From NCBI GenBank assembly GCA_002693775.1, contig NZRP01000061.1, positions 14,449 to 47,642 of the forward strand: a DNA stretch of 33,194 nucleotides, in the 5' to 3' direction. A program made the translations under genes and the position numbers. The notes under the pieces were generated by a model. It was not told the DNA's origin, did no database searches, and saw nothing but the letters and a program-made list of their open reading frames with translations. The stretch is from Crocinitomicaceae bacterium. GTDB taxonomy: Bacteria; Bacteroidota; Bacteroidia; Flavobacteriales_D; Sanyastnellaceae. Positions 23,575 through 32,666 of the stretch are shown here, piece after piece; the stretch's first letter is position 1; each line of letters begins with the position of its first letter.

Positions 23575-24732
23575 CTATTTAAAATCAGCAGCGATTTTTC
23601 GCGCTTCAAGATCTGAAGCAACAAGAGCATCCAAAGTGGTGCTCTTTTCGTATCCGACATTTTTCAATGCGTGCTCAACAACGTCTGGCAATTGATAAAA
23701 TTGAATCTCATCCTTTAAAAATCTTGCTACAGCCACTTCATTTGCCGCATTGAGGATAGCAGGACGATTACCTCCTTTAGAAAGGCTATCATATGCTAGT
23801 TGAAGATTTCTAAATGCACTGAAGTCAGGCTTTTCAAAAGTTAAACTTGGGTAGTCTAAAAAGTCAAACCTAGGAAAGTTATTCTTCAATCTATGAGGAT
23901 ATGTAAGCGCGTATTGAATAGGGAGCTTCATGTCTGGAAGACCTAATTGAGCTTTCATGGAACCGTCAGTAAACTGTACGATACTGTGGACGATAGATTG
24001 TGGGTGGACAATGATTTCGACTTGGTCTGCATTTAAATCAAAAAGCCATTTAGCCTCAATCACCTCTAAGCCCTTATTCATCATAGAAGCACTGTCGATT
24101 GTGATCTTCGCCCCCATATCCCAATTAGGATGATTGAGTGCTTGGGCCTTAGTTACAGCCTTTAGTTGCTCAGAATTGTAGCCTCTAAACGGGCCTCCTG
24201 AAGCAGTGAGAACAATTTTCTCAATAGGGTTGTGGAACTCGCCTGCAAGACATTGGTAAATGGCGCTATGCTCAGAGTCAACAGGATGAATCATCACTCC
24301 ATACTTCTCAGCTTCAGCAGTGACGATTTCGCCAGCGACAACCATGGTCTCCTTATTTGCTAGAGCGATGTGCTTGCCTGCTCTGATAGCGCTTAAAGTT
24401 GGCTGTAAACCTGCAGCACCAACGAGTGCAGTGAGCACCATTTGGACACCCTCCATTTCTACAACCTGAGCAAGGGCTTCAGTTCCTGAGTATACTTTAA
24501 TACCTTCATCAAATAAAGCGTCAAACACCTTTTCACGAAGAGACTCTTCTGCAATTACAACAACATTGGGCCTAAACTCAAGTGCCTGCTTAATTAGTAA
24601 GTCAGCATTTCTTCCTGCGGTTAAAACCTCTACGTGAAGGACGTCACTTTGATCCCTAATTACATCAAGGGCCTGTGTGCCAATGGAACCCGTAGATCCA
24701 AGAATTGCTATGCCACGAGTTTCTTCACTCAT
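23575..24732 (-). CDS. dxr: 1-deoxy-D-xylulose-5-phosphate reductoisomerase
   Basis: 385 residues from the ATG at 24732, chosen because the Rossmann motif IAILGSTGSIGTQALDVI then lies at residue 8 as in the family and the start forms an ATGA overlap with the upstream DUF59 stop; an upstream in-frame ATG at 24783 would put 17 extra residues within the DUF59 gene. Other blocks: ALVGAAGLQPT, LANKETMVVAGE, HPVDSEHSAIYQCL, TASGGPFR, TIDSASMMNKGLEVIEA, HPQSIVHSIVQFTDGS. It converts DXP to MEP with NADPH in isoprenoid synthesis and is the fosmidomycin target. Last gene of lysS-DUF59-dxr. Confidence 0.97.
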   Translation of the reverse strand: MSEETRGIAILGSTGSIGTQALDVIRDQSDVLHVEVLTAGRNADLLIKQALEFRPNVVVIAEESLREKVFDALFDEGIKVYSGTEALAQVVEMEGVQMVLTALVGAAGLQPTLSAIRAGKHIALANKETMVVAGEIVTAEAEKYGVMIHPVDSEHSAIYQCLAGEFHNPIEKIVLTASGGPFRGYNSEQLKAVTKAQALNHPNWDMGAKITIDSASMMNKGLEVIEAKWLFDLNADQVEIIVHPQSIVHSIVQFTDGSMKAQLGLPDMKLPIQYALTYPHRLKNNFPRFDFLDYPSLTFEKPDFSAFRNLQLAYDSLSKGGNRPAILNAANEVAVARFLKDEIQFYQLPDVVEHALKNVGYEKSTTLDALVASDLEARKIAADFK

Positions 24733-25037
24733 AGGAATCCGCATTCTAGTTTCGCAGCCTCGCTCATCATATCTTGAGTCCAAGCTGGTTCGAATACGAT
24801 AGTTACTTTCGCATCAACTACTCCATCCATTTCTTTCACTTTATCTTCAACCTCTCTTGGGAGGCTTTCTGCAACGGGGCAATTTGGTGAAGTGAGAGTC
24901 ATATCGATGTCTACCATTCCTTCAGAGCTGATTTTTACCTCGTAAATCAGGCCCAGCTCATAAATATCAACTGGAATTTCAGGGTCGAAAATCGTCTTAA
25001 GGACTTCTATAACTTGATTCTGATTTGGGATAGCCAT
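24729..25037 (-). CDS. DUF59/MIP18-type iron-sulfur assembly protein (SufT-like)
   Basis: 102 residues. IFDPEIPVDIYELGLIYEVKI and MTLTSPNCPVAESLP (C53) are the DUF59 signature; a second Cys is near the C terminus (LECGFL). Members help mature Fe-S proteins, usually next to suf genes; here the context is lysS (1 nt upstream) and dxr (4-bp overlap). The Fe-S enzymes of the isoprenoid pathway downstream of Dxr (IspG, IspH) might be clients, but this is only a guess. Confidence 0.85.
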   Translation of the reverse strand: MAIPNQNQVIEVLKTIFDPEIPVDIYELGLIYEVKISSEGMVDIDMTLTSPNCPVAESLPREVEDKVKEMDGVVDAKVTIVFEPAWTQDMMSEAAKLECGFL

Positions 25038-25038
25038 A

Positions 25039-26535
25039 TTACTTAGATTCAGGTCGCATTTGTGGGAAAAAAAGAACCTCTTGAATAGAGGTTTGGTCTG
25101 TAAGCATCATCACCAAACGATCAATTCCAATACCCACACCAGATGTTGGAGGCATTCCATATTCTAATGCTCTTAAAAAGTCTTGATCAATAAACATTGC
25201 CTCGTCGTCACCTCTTTTTGCGAGTTCTGCTTGAAGCTCAAAACGCTCTCTTTGATCTATCGGATCGTTTAGCTCGGAATAAGCGTTTGCCACTTCAGTT
25301 CCGTTGATCATTAATTCGAATCGCTCAGTATATCCGGGCTTTTCTCTGTGAGCTTTAGTCAGTGGAGACATGTCTACGGGATAGTCTGTTATGAAAGTTG
25401 GCTGAATATATTTATGTTCACACTTTTCACCAAAGAGTTCATCAATCAATTTGCCACGGCCCATGCTAGCGTTTGTATCTATTCCAAGCTTTTTACACTC
25501 ATTGCGCAATCCGTCTTCATCATACTCATCTATATCTACTCCAGTATGTTCAAGTATAGCATCTCTCATTGTAACTCTAGTATAAGGTGGAGTAAAATCA
25601 ATTACAGTGCCAGCCAGAGTTGCTTTTGTTGTTCCATGAACAGCATTGCATGCGTCTACAATAAGGTTTTCCATTGCCCCCATCATCCAATTGTAGTCCT
25701 TATATGCAACATAAAGTTCTAGAACAGTAAATTCTGGATTGTGCGTTCTGTCCATTCCTTCATTTCTGAAATTTCGGCTGAACTCATAAACGCCTTCAAA
25801 ACCACCAACGATTAGTCTCTTTAAGTAAAGCTCATTTGCAATTCTTAAATATAGAGGAATGTCTAATGCGTTGTGATGTGTAATGAATGGTCTTGCTGCG
25901 GCTCCGCCTGGAATGTTTTGAAGTACAGGAGTATCGACTTCTAACCAACCCCGTGAATCAAAATTGTCACGGATAGCCTTTATGATTTTGCTACGAGCAA
26001 TGAAAGTTTCTTTTACATGATCGTTTACTACAAGATCCACATAACGCATTCTGTAGCGCAATTCTGGGTCGACAAATGCATCGTGGACATTCCCGTCCTC
26101 ATCTGTCTTAACGGCTGGTAGTGGGCGGATGGTTTTGGCCAAAATGACAAGCTCGCTTACCTTAACAGACGGCTCGCCAACCTTAGTAAGGAAAGTTTTT
26201 CCTTTAACACCTATGAAGTCACCTCTATCAAGGAGTTTTTTAAACACGGTGTTATATAGTGTTTTATCCTCGCCAGAACAGATTTCATCTCTGTTTATGT
26301 AAAGTTGAAATGTTCCTTCAGAATCCTTTAGCTCAGCAAAAGAAGCCTTGCCCATTATTCGTCGGCTCATAAGCCTCCCAGCCAAGGCAACGTCTTTATC
26401 AACTTCAAAGTTGTCAGAGAGGTCATTGCTTCTGTGAGAAACGATAAATTCTTCAGCGGGGAAAGGGTTTATTCCCAAGTCTCTAATCCGCTGAAGAGAC
26501 CCCAACCGAATTGTTTCCTGTTCACTCCTTATCAT
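25039..26535 (-). CDS. lysS: Lysyl-tRNA synthetase, class II
   Basis: 498 residues from the ATG at 26535 (MIRSEQETIRLGSLQRIRDLGINPFP). The open frame extends 42 codons further upstream, but that part is not protein-like and overlaps the promoter. OB-fold anticodon domain (about 40-160), then class II motifs: motif 2 EFSRNFRNEGMDRTHNPEFT, motif 3 GVGIGIDRLVMMLT, and the tail VLFFPQMRPESK. It charges tRNA-Lys. First gene of the minus-strand operon lysS-DUF59-dxr. TACATTTG lies 5 nt before the ATG. Confidence 0.97.
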   Translation of the reverse strand: MIRSEQETIRLGSLQRIRDLGINPFPAEEFIVSHRSNDLSDNFEVDKDVALAGRLMSRRIMGKASFAELKDSEGTFQLYINRDEICSGEDKTLYNTVFKKLLDRGDFIGVKGKTFLTKVGEPSVKVSELVILAKTIRPLPAVKTDEDGNVHDAFVDPELRYRMRYVDLVVNDHVKETFIARSKIIKAIRDNFDSRGWLEVDTPVLQNIPGGAAARPFITHHNALDIPLYLRIANELYLKRLIVGGFEGVYEFSRNFRNEGMDRTHNPEFTVLELYVAYKDYNWMMGAMENLIVDACNAVHGTTKATLAGTVIDFTPPYTRVTMRDAILEHTGVDIDEYDEDGLRNECKKLGIDTNASMGRGKLIDELFGEKCEHKYIQPTFITDYPVDMSPLTKAHREKPGYTERFELMINGTEVANAYSELNDPIDQRERFELQAELAKRGDDEAMFIDQDFLRALEYGMPPTSGVGIGIDRLVMMLTDQTSIQEVLFFPQMRPESK

Positions 26536-26540
26536 AGGGG

Positions 26541-26591
26541 CAAATGTACATTGAAGGCAATAGTAATACAGACTATTGTGGCGTAACTTGC
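26541..26591. promoter_or_regulatory. Divergent promoters lysS / PGI-PMI
   Basis: Minus strand: TACATTTG (26548 to 26541), full consensus -7, 5 nt before the lysS ATG. Plus strand: TAACTTGC (26584-26591), 8 nt before the ATG at 26600; the same octamer precedes tdk at the same distance. Confidence 0.5.
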
Positions 26592-26599
26592 AAACTGAT

Positions 26600-27598
26600 A
26601 TGAGAAAATTAATAGAGGACTTTCCTAAACAGATTAAAGAAGCTGCAGAAGCTTTGTGCAATCAAGATTCATATTTGCATGATTCTTCAGCGAAAGAATT
26701 TAATCCAGACGGTGTTTTGATATTGGGTATGGGTGGCTCAGGAATAGGAGGAGCATTTGTATCATCTATCTTGAATAAAACGTCGAATTTGCCAATTCTA
26801 CCAAATCCCGATTATAGTATTCCAGGATGGGTAAGCAGCAATACTTTAGTAGTTGCATGTTCAAATTCGGGTAATACAGAAGAGACACTTGAAGCAGCGA
26901 TAGAAGCAAAAAAACGCAATGCAAAAATTGCTTGTGTTACATCAGGCGGAAAGCTTGAGGAGTTTGCAATAGAAGCAGGCTGGCCACTTGTAAAAGTCCC
27001 AGCGGGATTCCCTCCAAGATCACAGTTTGGACACAGCTTATTGAGCCTTGCTTGGACCTTAGTTAGGTTTGGAATCTTTCCAACAGCGCTTTATTCAATG
27101 CTAGAAAACACTCATGATTTTACTTCAAAAAACTCACCTAACGTTATTAAAAGAGCAGAAGAGGTAGTTGATATAATTGAGGGTAAAAACATTCATTTAT
27201 ATTCTGACACTCACTCAGGTTGTATTGTGACAAGATGGAGGCAACAGCTAAATGAAAACAGCAAGCTACTAGTTAATTCGCAAGCATTCCCTGAGCTTAA
27301 CCACAACGAACTTGTTGGATGGGCAGCTGGAGGTGAGAGTGATGTTGTAATTATTTTACGAACTCCAGAAGACAATTTCCGCACTCAAAAGAGGATGGAG
27401 TTAACAGCTGAGATTTTTCAAGAAATTGGATCAGATGTGATTTTTATTGACCCTGATGGTGAAAATCAAATGGAGAGAATAATGGACCTTGTGTTCTTAG
27501 GCGACTATGTTTCACTACTACTAGCGGAAAGAGCAGGAGTAGACCCAGTTGAAATAGATTATATAAACAGGCTTAAACAAGGGTTATCTGAAATCTAG
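26600..27598 (+). CDS. SIS-domain bifunctional phosphoglucose/phosphomannose isomerase
   Basis: 332 residues from the ATG at 26600 (MRKLIEDFPKQIKEA, typical start); an in-frame ATG at 26576 lies upstream of the -7 element. SIS fold with GMGGSGIGG (43-51) and SNSGNTEET (88-96) binding the sugar phosphate, and the C-terminal PGI/PMI part with ELNHNELVGW carrying the base/His residues. It interconverts glucose-6-P or mannose-6-P with fructose-6-P. lipB follows after 5 nt. Confidence 0.85.
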   Translation: MRKLIEDFPKQIKEAAEALCNQDSYLHDSSAKEFNPDGVLILGMGGSGIGGAFVSSILNKTSNLPILPNPDYSIPGWVSSNTLVVACSNSGNTEETLEAAIEAKKRNAKIACVTSGGKLEEFAIEAGWPLVKVPAGFPPRSQFGHSLLSLAWTLVRFGIFPTALYSMLENTHDFTSKNSPNVIKRAEEVVDIIEGKNIHLYSDTHSGCIVTRWRQQLNENSKLLVNSQAFPELNHNELVGWAAGGESDVVIILRTPEDNFRTQKRMELTAEIFQEIGSDVIFIDPDGENQMERIMDLVFLGDYVSLLLAERAGVDPVEIDYINRLKQGLSEI

Positions 27599-27603
27599 GC
27601 AAA

Positions 27604-28341
27604 ATGAAACTGCTGCAGTTTGAGGATTTGGGCTCAATGAGGTACAAACCTTGTTGGGACTATCAGGAAAAAATCTTCAAGGCCATAATTCAGAAGAAAA
27701 TCGATCGGAGGGATGCCGCAGATGATGATAGAGCCGCGCTTCCAGTTCCTACAAGTAGGTTGCTGTTTGTGGAGCATCCGCACGTTCTTACTCTTGGGAA
27801 GAGCGGAGATGCTAATAATGTGCTGGTGAACCCATCGAGGCTAGCTGAACTGGGGGTTGACTACTTTCCGATAAATAGAGGGGGAGATATTACTTATCAC
27901 GGTCCTGGGCAGTTGGTTGCGTATCCAATCCTGGATTTGGACCAGTACTGTACGGATATTCACAAGTATCTGAGGACTCTTGAGGAAGCGGTGATTAGGA
28001 CGTGTTCAGAGTTTGAAATTGAGGCGGGAAGAATAGAGGGTCTTACTGGAGTTTGGGTTGATATTGAGAGTGGTGCTTCAGCGAGAAAGATTTGTGCTTT
28101 TGGAGTTAAGACTAGCAGATGGGTTACTATGCACGGACTAGCCCTCAATGTTGATTCAGATTTGAACTTCTTCAATCTGATAGTTCCTTGCGGAATTACA
28201 GACAGAGGAGTTACTTCAATTTCAAAGGAGTTGGGAAGGAAGGTGGAATTAAGCGAGGTAAAGCCATTGCTTAGGAAGCATCTTCAAGAACTGTTCGGTT
28301 GGCAGGATACTTCGGGATTAGATTCCCATGATATCTGCTAA
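27604..28341 (+). CDS. lipB: Octanoyl-[ACP]:protein N-octanoyltransferase
   Basis: 245 residues. FVEHPHVLTLGKSG, NRGGDITYHGPGQLVAYPILDL, GVWVD, ARKICAFGVK with the catalytic K162, and LIVPCGITDRGVTSISKEL with the nucleophile C196. It transfers octanoate from acyl-carrier protein to lipoyl domains, the first step of lipoate assembly. No lipA nearby. Co-transcribed with the isomerase upstream. Its stop codon TAA (28339-28341) lies within a possible -7 element of the next gene. Confidence 0.95.
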   Translation: MKLLQFEDLGSMRYKPCWDYQEKIFKAIIQKKIDRRDAADDDRAALPVPTSRLLFVEHPHVLTLGKSGDANNVLVNPSRLAELGVDYFPINRGGDITYHGPGQLVAYPILDLDQYCTDIHKYLRTLEEAVIRTCSEFEIEAGRIEGLTGVWVDIESGASARKICAFGVKTSRWVTMHGLALNVDSDLNFFNLIVPCGITDRGVTSISKELGRKVELSEVKPLLRKHLQELFGWQDTSGLDSHDIC

Positions 28342-28350
28342 CTTGTTCTT

Positions 28351-29523
28351 ATGAAAAGGCTTAAGCGATTTATTGGTTACTGCTTGATTATTGGTTCAAC
28401 CACAGTTGGACTAGCGATGCTCACTGGTCACGGTTATTTATACAAGGGGATAAAGGAGGTTTGGCTTAGAGGGTGGTCGTCTGGAAACATTGACGATCTG
28501 CAATTTGCATATGACACAAGGGTTTTGAAGGCTTCTGATCCTTTGCTTTGGGCTGAGGACTTGGGGAGAGTTGCGCTGGATGATTCGACTTTGAAGTGGA
28601 TGGATGAGGAGTTGAGCGCAAGTTTTTTAGTGATAAGTAACGATACGATTATCTATGAAAATTACTGGAGAGGGCATGATGAGAATACCCTGAGTAATTC
28701 TTTTTCCATTGCTAAAACCATTGTCGCACTCGCAATAGGTCTGGCGGTTGACGACGGTCTTATTGATGTTAAAGCCCCAATTTCTAACTATATTCCCAGG
28801 TTCGCAGACGACAAGTATGGAGCATGCATCACGGTGGAACACGTTTTGCAGATGAGGACTTGTATTCCGTTTGGCGAGAGCTACAAAGATCCATTTGGGT
28901 TTCCAGCAAGAGCTTATTATGGGAGAGACATTCAATCATTAATGGAGCCATATAGACCGGAGGCTCAGTCAGGGACGGAGTTTAAGTATCAAAGCGGAAA
29001 CACAATCCTTCTTGCTGAAATCCTTTCTTCTGTACAGAATAAGAATCTCACTGAATATGTTTCTGATGGATTATGGGGTGCTGTTCATGCTGAGAATGAT
29101 GCTGAATGGGGGCTTGATGCGGTTGATGGCCTTGAAAGAAGCTTCGCTCAGGTTTATGCAACAACAAGAGATTTTGCGAGGTTTGGCAAGTTGATTTTAG
29201 ATGGCGGCATGGTGGATTCGGTAAGTGTTATTTCTTCAGAATACATTGAAGATATGATTACGCCTATTCACGATGAAGAGCTTGGAGTTGATGTTCCTTT
29301 TTACGGGTATCAAATTTGGATGGGACACACAGATGAAGGAATGGAGTTTAATTTATTGCGAGGTCACAGGGGGCAATATGTATTGTCAGTGCCTGAGAAA
29401 AACCTAATAATGGTGCGTACAGGCTATAAAAGAGATATGAGTCTACTTCGTAATCTCAGTGTAGACACTTATATTTATCTTGAAGCAGCTCTGAAATTGG
29501 CACAAGAGAGAGAACAGTTATAA
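28351..29523 (+). CDS. Serine hydrolase, beta-lactamase class C/NylB-like
   Basis: 390 residues. An N-terminal hydrophobic segment (about 8-26) acts as a signal anchor, placing the enzyme in the periplasm. Catalytic SxxK is SIAK (S119, K122, within NSFSIAKT); the tyrosine motif is FKYQSGNT (Y213), closer to 6-aminohexanoate-dimer hydrolase (NylB) types than to AmpC's YxN; HRG at 339-341 stands for the third motif. It probably hydrolyses amide or ester bonds; the substrate is unknown, and resistance activity cannot be inferred. TAACTTGT (28339-28346), 4 nt before the ATG, may give it its own start. Confidence 0.82.
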   Translation: MKRLKRFIGYCLIIGSTTVGLAMLTGHGYLYKGIKEVWLRGWSSGNIDDLQFAYDTRVLKASDPLLWAEDLGRVALDDSTLKWMDEELSASFLVISNDTIIYENYWRGHDENTLSNSFSIAKTIVALAIGLAVDDGLIDVKAPISNYIPRFADDKYGACITVEHVLQMRTCIPFGESYKDPFGFPARAYYGRDIQSLMEPYRPEAQSGTEFKYQSGNTILLAEILSSVQNKNLTEYVSDGLWGAVHAENDAEWGLDAVDGLERSFAQVYATTRDFARFGKLILDGGMVDSVSVISSEYIEDMITPIHDEELGVDVPFYGYQIWMGHTDEGMEFNLLRGHRGQYVLSVPEKNLIMVRTGYKRDMSLLRNLSVDTYIYLEAALKLAQEREQL

Positions 29524-29658
29524 ATTCATATCATGTGCATACCAAGTAATTTTACATAACGGCAAAGAAACACCCATAGCTATCTGCATACAGGAGCAGT
29601 TTAAGCACAACATGTAACAATTAATAGCAAGCTAGACTAGCTAGACAGGTAGAGGGGT

Positions 29659-29666
29659 TACTTTTG
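29659..29666 (+). promoter_or_regulatory. -7 element of rlmN, near-leaderless
   Basis: TACTTTTG, full TAnnTTTG match, ends 5 nt before the ATGATG at 29672. No TTG at the -33 position was found. The 148-bp gap before rlmN holds nothing else I can name apart from a CTAG-rich stretch (29631-29645). Confidence 0.55.
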
Positions 29667-29671
29667 CACTT

Positions 29672-30760
29672 ATGATGAAGGATATAAGATCGCTAACAAG
29701 TTCAGAGCTCAAGAAGGCCGTGATCTTAATGGGTGAGAAACCGTTTAGGTCTAAGCAGCTAGAGGAGTGGATTTGGACTAAATCGGCAAAATCCTTTGAC
29801 CAGATGACCAGCCTCTCTAAATCTTTCAGAGAAAAGCTGAGCGAGAAGTTCTACCTAAGGAGAATAGTCCTTTCTGAAAAACAGAAGAGTAGAGACGGAA
29901 CGATAAAGTGCGCTTTTGAAGTTGAAAAAAAAAGCCCCGCAGATTCAAGTGTGGTCGAAGGCGTACTTATTCCTACACAGTCTAGGATGACTGCGTGTAT
30001 TTCATCGCAAGTTGGGTGTAGTCTTGCTTGTAAATTCTGTGCAACGGGAAGGTTAAAGCTGATGAAAAACCTATCTGCAGCAGAGATGTATGACCAGGTT
30101 GAAAACCTTGCTTCTATTGCTTCTGAGGAATACAATGTTAACCTGTCTAACATAGTATACATGGGGATGGGAGAGCCGCTTTTAAACTATTCAAATGTTC
30201 TTGAGAGCGTAAATAGAATTTGCGGAACACCTGGCTTAGGGATGTCGCCTAAAAGAATAACGGTTAGTACTGCAGGGATTGCAAAGGCGATAAAGAGGTT
30301 AGGTGATGATGAGGTTAGGTTTAATTTGGCATTAAGCTTACACGCAGCAAATGACGAAAAGCGCAGTAAGATCATGGCTATTAACGAGACGAATAGCCTT
30401 GAAGAGCTTGCTGAATCGTTGAAGTATTTTTACGAAAAAACTGGGACAAGAGTTACGTTTGAGTACATCATCTTTAAGGATTTTAATGATGAGATAAAGG
30501 ATGCACGAGAACTTGCAAAATTCTGCAAAAACGTGCCGTGTAAGATCAACATCATTGAGTACAATGCTATTGATGAAGGAGAGTTTGAGCAGGCTGAAAT
30601 TTACAATGTGGATGCTTTTGCAAAATTTCTTGAAGATAGAAATCTAATTGTAAATGTTAGACGATCTAGAGGGAAGGATATTGACGCCGCTTGTGGTCAA
30701 CTAGCAAATAAGAATAAGCCTGGAGAGGGGGCGTTGAAGAAAGTCTTGCATTCTACCTAG
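29672..30760 (+). CDS. rlmN: Dual-specificity rRNA/tRNA adenine C2-methyltransferase RlmN
   Basis: 362 residues; ATGATG leaves two possible starts one codon apart. Radical SAM motif [12 protein letters not shown] (C116, C120, C123), [11 protein letters not shown], the SAM-binding [10 protein letters not shown] and [18 protein letters not shown], with C341 as the mechanistic cysteine that forms the RNA adduct. It methylates A2503 of 23S rRNA and A37 of some tRNAs. Its stop codon overlaps that of the convergent lepA in the tetranucleotide CTAG (30757-30760). Confidence 0.96.
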   Translation: MMKDIRSLTSSELKKAVILMGEKPFRSKQLEEWIWTKSAKSFDQMTSLSKSFREKLSEKFYLRRIVLSEKQKSRDGTIKCAFEVEKKSPADSSVVEGVLIPTQSRMTACISSQVGCSLACKFCATGRLKLMKNLSAAEMYDQVENLASIASEEYNVNLSNIVYMGMGEPLLNYSNVLESVNRICGTPGLGMSPKRITVSTAGIAKAIKRLGDDEVRFNLALSLHAANDEKRSKIMAINETNSLEELAESLKYFYEKTGTRVTFEYIIFKDFNDEIKDARELAKFCKNVPCKINIIEYNAIDEGEFEQAEIYNVDAFAKFLEDRNLIVNVRRSRGKDIDAACGQLANKNKPGEGALKKVLHST

Positions 30761-32547
30761 TCTAGCTTAAGTACAGCAAGGAACGCTGACTGAGGCACTT
30801 CTACTGACCCTACTTGACGCATTCTCTTCTTACCCTTTTTCTGCTTTTCAAGAAGCTTACGCTTACGTGTAATATCACCTCCATAACATTTAGCAGTAAC
30901 ATCTTTTCTTACGGCGCTTATACTTTCACGAGCAATAATTTTAGCACCAATTGCAGCCTGAATTGCTACCATGTATTGCTGCCTTGGGATAAGCTCCTTT
31001 AGTTTCAAGCACACCTTCTTGCCAAAATCATAAGCATGATCTCTGTGGATTAGAGCAGATAATGCGTCAACCTGATCTCCATTAAGAAGAATATCAAGTT
31101 TTACAAGGTTAGACTCCTTGTATCCGTCAGGGAAATAGTCGAAAGAAGCATAGCCTCTTGAGATGCTTTTAAGTTTGTCATAAAAATCAAAGACAATCTC
31201 GCCTAGTGGCATTTTAAAAGTCAGCTCGACCCTCTCTGATGACAGGTATACTTGACTAACTAGCTCTCCTCGCTTTTCAATGCAAAGGCTCATAACTGGG
31301 CCAATGTAATCTGACTTTGTTATGATTTGAGACTTGATATATGGCTCTTCGACAAAGTTTAGGTGATTGCTTTCAGGAAGATCAGAAGGATTGTTGATAG
31401 TAAACGATTCCCCATCTTTAACGTGTGCTATGTAGCTAACGTTAGGAACGGTAGTGATTACAGTCATGTTAAACTCTCGCTCTAATCTTTCTTGAACAAT
31501 TTCCATGTGAAGCATTCCAAGGAAGCCACATCTGAATCCAAACCCTAATGCAGCGGAACTCTCAGGCTCAAACACTAACGAGGCGTCATTTAGCTGCAGC
31601 TTTTCCATTGAAAATCTTAGCTCTTCGTAGTCCTCTGTATCTACGGGGTAGATGCCGGCAAAGACCATGGGCTTTACATCCTCAAAACCTTTAATTGCAT
31701 CAGTACACGGTCTGCTACTTACTGTGAGAGTATCTCCGACTTTTACCTCTTTTGCATCCTTAATTCCAGAAATGATGTAACCTACGTCTCCTGCAGAAAG
31801 GGTATCTTTAGGCTGAAGGTCAAGTCCAAGGGTGCCAATTTCGTCAGCGATGTATTCTTTGTCTGTAGAGATGAATTTTACTCGTTCTCTTCTGTTCAGC
31901 TTTCCATTAAGTACTCTGAAATAAGCGATGATTCCTCTGAAACTATTAAATACAGAGTCGAAAACCATTGCTTGGAAAGGCGCTTTTGTATCTCCCTTAG
32001 GAGCAGGGACTCTTTCAATCACTGCTGTAAGGATGTCCTGAACGCCCAGGCCAGACTTTCCACTAGCTGGTATGATTTCACTGTCATCACAGCCGATTAA
32101 ATCGATGATTTGGTCTCCTACAACCTCCGGGTCCGCAGAATCCAAATCCATTTTATTCAATACAGGAATTATCTCTAAATCGTGCTCAAGAGCTAGGTAG
32201 AGGTTTGAGATGGTTTGGGCTTCAATTCCCTGAGTTGCATCAACGATTAAAAGAGCGCCTTCGCATGCTGCAATAGAACGGCTTACCTCGTAAGAGAAAT
32301 CTACGTGCCCTGGTGTGTCAATTAAATTAAGGGTGTACTCCTTCCCATCTGTGTGGGTGTGGGTCATTTGAATCGCGTGTGACTTGATGGTGATTCCTCT
32401 TTCTCTTTCGAGGTCCATATCATCAAGCGTTTGCTCCTGCAACTGCCTGTCACTTATGGTGTTAGTTTCCTGCAGAAGCCTGTCAGCAAGCGTGCTTTTC
32501 CCGTGATCAATGTGGGCAATAATGCAGAAATTTCTAATTTGTTCCAT
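30757..32547 (-). CDS. lepA: Elongation factor 4 (LepA GTPase)
   Basis: 596 residues from the ATG at 32547 ([19 protein letters not shown]); 25 upstream codons in the same frame cover the promoter and are not used. G1 [10 protein letters not shown]2 region [15 protein letters not shown]3 DTPGHVDF, G4 NKMD, later [24 protein letters not shown]-like block and the LepA-specific C-terminal domain ([24 protein letters not shown] region, shown here only in part). A translation GTPase that aids initiation or recovery of ribosomes. TATTTTTG lies 25 nt upstream of the start. Confidence 0.96.
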   Translation of the reverse strand: MEQIRNFCIIAHIDHGKSTLADRLLQETNTISDRQLQEQTLDDMDLERERGITIKSHAIQMTHTHTDGKEYTLNLIDTPGHVDFSYEVSRSIAACEGALLIVDATQGIEAQTISNLYLALEHDLEIIPVLNKMDLDSADPEVVGDQIIDLIGCDDSEIIPASGKSGLGVQDILTAVIERVPAPKGDTKAPFQAMVFDSVFNSFRGIIAYFRVLNGKLNRRERVKFISTDKEYIADEIGTLGLDLQPKDTLSAGDVGYIISGIKDAKEVKVGDTLTVSSRPCTDAIKGFEDVKPMVFAGIYPVDTEDYEELRFSMEKLQLNDASLVFEPESSAALGFGFRCGFLGMLHMEIVQERLEREFNMTVITTVPNVSYIAHVKDGESFTINNPSDLPESNHLNFVEEPYIKSQIITKSDYIGPVMSLCIEKRGELVSQVYLSSERVELTFKMPLGEIVFDFYDKLKSISRGYASFDYFPDGYKESNLVKLDILLNGDQVDALSALIHRDHAYDFGKKVCLKLKELIPRQQYMVAIQAAIGAKIIARESISAVRKDVTAKCYGGDITRKRKLLEKQKKGKKRMRQVGSVEVPQSAFLAVLKLD

Positions 32548-32572
32548 GGGCTGTTCCCCTAATTTTAAGTTG

Positions 32573-32642
32573 CAAAAATACACTTGTTGAAGCTCAAAGC
32601 GACAAACAGTTGTTCTCAGCACTTATGAAAGTTGTATATTTA
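32573..32642. promoter_or_regulatory. Divergent promoters of lepA and the last gene
   Basis: Minus strand: TATTTTTG (32580 to 32573), with a TTTG 22 nt further up. Plus strand: TATATTTA (32635-32642), with TTG at 32610-32612 (22-nt spacer), 24 nt before the ATG at 32667. Both genes have short leaders here, unlike the leaderless pattern elsewhere. Confidence 0.45.
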
Positions 32643-32666
32643 CAATTGCTAAATCCCCGATTTACA

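Noticed and set aside
24733-24783. Longer dxr start
   Set aside because: Would overlap DUF59 by 55 bp; the ATGA overlap at 24729-24732 and the family start agree on 24732.
26536-26661. Longer lysS start adding 42 residues
   Set aside because: The extension covers the promoter elements and the start of the divergent isomerase gene, and is not similar to LysRS N termini.
28351-29523. Calling the serine hydrolase a resistance beta-lactamase
   Set aside because: The tyrosine motif and membrane anchor fit NylB-like or esterase-type enzymes; the fold alone does not show beta-lactam hydrolysis.
29631-29651. CTAG-rich direct repeat (GCTAGACTAGCTAGACAGG) as an insertion scar or att site
   Set aside because: Single short stretch without partner copy, integrase or IS remnants nearby.
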